NCBI GenBank assembly: GCA_017431185.1
Contig: JAFRLP010000554.1
Span: forward strand, 1 to 5,969
DNA from: Victivallales bacterium
Lineage (GTDB): Bacteria; Verrucomicrobiota; Lentisphaeria; Oligosphaerales; Oligosphaeraceae
DNA: 5,969 bases
Reading direction: 5' to 3'
The notes under the pieces were generated by a model that searched no databases, had not been told where the DNA came from, and saw nothing but the letters and a program-made list of their open reading frames with translations. Position numbers and translations under genes: made by a program. Of this stretch, positions 4,423 through 5,969 are shown in pieces; within the stretch, counting starts at the first letter, position 1, and each line of letters starts with the position of its first letter.

Positions 4423-5427
4423 ATGGACAAACACTACTGGAAGGAAATCGATGTCCTGTATGTGCTTGGCATCTTGCTGGTCATCCTTGGACATTCCCAT
4501 TCCAGTGACTGGAGTACCTTTGATGGGACACCACTGGTCTCGCTAATCCATTTTATCTATCTTTTCCACATGGCGATGTTCTTCTGCATCGCCGGTTTTC
4601 TGTTTCAAAACTCTGATTCGCTGACTCGAAAAGGCTACCCTCATTGGCTAAAGGAAAAAGCACTGCGATTGCTGATTCCATATCTACTCTGGTCACTCCT
4701 GGCTCTGTTCCCAAAGTACTATTTTGAACATCATAACCTAAATGGATTGACAATCGACTATGTCTTGACATCGCTGTTTTGTCCTCGTCAGAACATCTGG
4801 GGACATTTCTGGTTTCTGCCAGTTTTATTCCTGACATACGCGCTGTTCGGCTGCTGGAAATATGCGAACGGAGGTCGTCCCCCGCATGCATGGCAAACCA
4901 CTCTCCTTCTTCTTTTATGTGTGGGATTCTATTTTTTGCCGTTGCACGCCACGCTTCTAGGACTGTCCGATTTGCGGATGGCGCTACTTTTTTTCCTGCT
5001 TGGGATACTCGGTTGTCAAGTTGTTTCTAGACAGGAAAAATGGATCAAACATTGTGTATGGTTTTTTGGCAGCTTGGTAATTTTGATGGTCGCATGGTTT
5101 CTTCGTGAAACAGCCCATGCCAGTCGAGCGCTTGGTCTTCCGGTTGCCATGCTGATGATACTTGCCTGGTGGTGCCTCGCCTCATACACGAAACCGTTGC
5201 CAGTTGTTACCTGGCTTAGCAAGAACAATTTCACGATTTATCTTTTCTCATGGATGTTTCAAGCGGCCATGATGGAGGTCTGCGCACATTTCCAATGTGG
5301 CTGGCTTCTTACTTCAGCTTGTATGTTCTTGGTCGGCTGGCTTGGACCAGTTGTCTTGATTCTGGTCTTTGACCGTTTGCCAATAAAAAACTGTCGGTTT
5401 GCACGATTGGCATTTGGCTTCCGATAA
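4423..5427 (+). CDS. Acyltransferase 3 family membrane protein, probable glycan O-acetyltransferase (fucose 4-O-acetylase-like)
   Basis: This is an integral inner-membrane protein of 334 residues with about ten hydrophobic segments, matching the acyltransferase-3 (OafA/WecH/NeuO-neighbour) fold in length and order. Such enzymes move acetyl groups from acetyl-CoA onto sugars of O-antigens or capsules. Visible marks are the first helix KEIDVLYVLGILLVILGH with Asp10 and the conserved catalytic His24; FHMAMFFCIAGFLF (48-61), the usual FH-PLFFFISG block; KEKALRLLIPYLLW (77-90); HFWFLPVLF (128-136); and SKNNFTIYLFSW (266-277) near the end. The Arg often found in helix 1 of OafA-type members is missing, which points to the fucose-4-O-acetylase-like branch, where the motif is looser. 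It begins two bases after the reductase stop with no Shine-Dalgarno, suggesting translational coupling. The substrate sugar is not determinable. Confidence 0.9.
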   Translation: MDKHYWKEIDVLYVLGILLVILGHSHSSDWSTFDGTPLVSLIHFIYLFHMAMFFCIAGFLFQNSDSLTRKGYPHWLKEKALRLLIPYLLWSLLALFPKYYFEHHNLNGLTIDYVLTSLFCPRQNIWGHFWFLPVLFLTYALFGCWKYANGGRPPHAWQTTLLLLLCVGFYFLPLHATLLGLSDLRMALLFFLLGILGCQVVSRQEKWIKHCVWFFGSLVILMVAWFLRETAHASRALGLPVAMLMILAWWCLASYTKPLPVVTWLSKNNFTIYLFSWMFQAAMMEVCAHFQCGWLLTSACMFLVGWLGPVVLILVFDRLPIKNCRFARLAFGFR

Positions 5428-5442
5428 ACAATCTTTCCCTTT

Positions 5443-5490
5443 ATGCGCAGTGAACAACTAGCTTGACTTATCCGCCGTCATGCGGTGGAG
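5443..5490 (+). pseudogene. Interrupted 5' end of the transketolase gene: ATG, seven codons, then in-frame TGA
   Basis: ATG 5443 opens MRSEQLA and meets TGA at 5464-5466. The same frame then reads LIRRHAVE directly into the transketolase coding sequence. The transketolase family begins with a helix of the form (L/I)A-x-x-IRRxxxxMTHxxGxxHxG, so residues on both sides of the stop belong to it. CGA (Arg) to TGA is a single transition that would suit this position. Position and spacing (15 bases after the acyltransferase stop) match the other operon genes. It may be a true nonsense mutation, a sequencing error or recoding. Confidence 0.6.
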
Positions 5491-5969
5491 ATGACGCATC
5501 TTTCCGGTGGTAGCCACATCGGTGCAATTCTGTCCGTGGCAGACATTGTTGCGGTGCTATTTACCGAAATAATGCATTTCCGTGCCCCTGAACCCAAATG
5601 GTCGGGACGAGACCGCTTTATCCTCTCTAAAGGACATGCGGGAGCGGCGATTTATGCCGCGTTGGCAGAGTGTGGCTTTTTCCCGACAGAAGAACTGAAA
5701 ACGCACTACCAGAATGGCAGTCGCCTCTCCGGACACGTCTCGCATCATCTTCCCGGCGTGGATTTTTCTACTGGGGCACTTGGGCATGGCCTCTCGGCTG
5801 GCACAGGAATGGCGTTGGCTGCCAAGATGGATGGCAAACTAGACCACCGTGTTTTCGTTGTTTTAGGTGACGGCGAATGCAACGAGGGTTCGGTTTGGGA
5901 AGCAGCCTTATTTGCGAGGCATTTCGGATTAGGAAATCTTGTGGCAATCATTGACCACAACCATATGCA
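5491..5969 (+). CDS. Transketolase, N-terminal (TPP-binding) subunit, runs off the right edge
   Basis: Thiamine-diphosphate enzyme half that, with a C-terminal partner, moves two-carbon ketol units between sugars. From ATG 5491 the protein reads MTHLSGGSHIGAILSVADIV; then RDRFILSKGHAGAAIYAALAE (about 40-60), SGHVSHHLPGVDFSTGALGHGL (about 80-101) and the TPP/Mg motif GDGECNEGSVWEAALFARHFGLGN (about 127-150), ending IIDHNHM at the edge. Catalytic and cofactor residues (His of SKGHA, His of GHGL, Gly-Asp-Gly and Asn of the motif) are present. The variant MTHxxGGSHIG with HVSH resembles two-subunit transketolases found in surface-polysaccharide loci rather than the 660-residue housekeeping form. 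The start is doubtful: ATG 5491 or GTG 5485 are internal, and GGTGGAG directly abuts the ATG with no spacing. The family start would be at 5443 but for a stop at 5464. Confidence 0.9.
   Translation, partial: MTHLSGGSHIGAILSVADIVAVLFTEIMHFRAPEPKWSGRDRFILSKGHAGAAIYAALAECGFFPTEELKTHYQNGSRLSGHVSHHLPGVDFSTGALGHGLSAGTGMALAAKMDGKLDHRVFVVLGDGECNEGSVWEAALFARHFGLGNLVAIIDHNHM

Noticed and set aside
5506..5515. GGTGGTAGCC, another GGTAGC-containing site
   Set aside because: It lies within the coding sequence for Gly-Gly-Ser-His of the transketolase motif and is explained by coding constraint.
1..5969. CRISPR arrays, tRNA or rRNA genes, insertion sequences
   Set aside because: I found no spaced repeat series, cloverleaf-like sequence, conserved rRNA segment, transposase or terminal inverted repeats on either strand by eye.

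Overview
The window looks like chromosomal DNA of a diderm (Gram-negative type) bacterium. The evidence is a FadL-family outer-membrane barrel and the start of a surface-glycan gene cluster. Composition is roughly half GC, and the left part reads as richer in GC than the right. A member of the PVC group (Verrucomicrobiota/Lentisphaerota) would fit the flavour of the proteins, but this is a guess and nothing here fixes the phylum.

Left part, minus strand (1-1660): the first 36 codons of metK (S-adenosylmethionine synthetase) leave the window at its left edge. Upstream of it lies a structured leader with two mutually exclusive hairpins. Next comes a complete fadL-type outer-membrane transporter gene, followed by an unusually long hairpin that pairs fully only in the minus-strand transcript.

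Centre (1661-2200): a 540-base intergenic region carries divergent promoters, a palindrome between them, and a leader of about 275 nt. The leader belongs to a plus-strand operon. It contains a bulged stem-loop followed by a T-rich run, an ops/JUMPstart-like GCGGTAGC element, a possible 21-codon leader peptide and a perfect 15-bp tandem duplication.

Right part, plus strand (2201-5969): an operon-like series of five genes. It begins with a NusG paralog of the RfaH/LoaP/UpxY kind. A small phosphoglycosyl transferase follows (priming sugar onto undecaprenyl phosphate), then an aldo/keto reductase, a membrane acyltransferase (probably sugar O-acetylation) and the N-terminal half of a two-subunit transketolase running off the right edge. 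Gaps are 48, 12, 2 and 15 bases if the transketolase starts at 5443. The natural reading is a capsule or O-antigen type locus whose first gene makes a dedicated antitermination factor acting on its own leader.

The two most notable points are the ops-like leader in front of a NusG paralog, and an in-frame TGA that cuts the conserved N-terminus of the transketolase gene.
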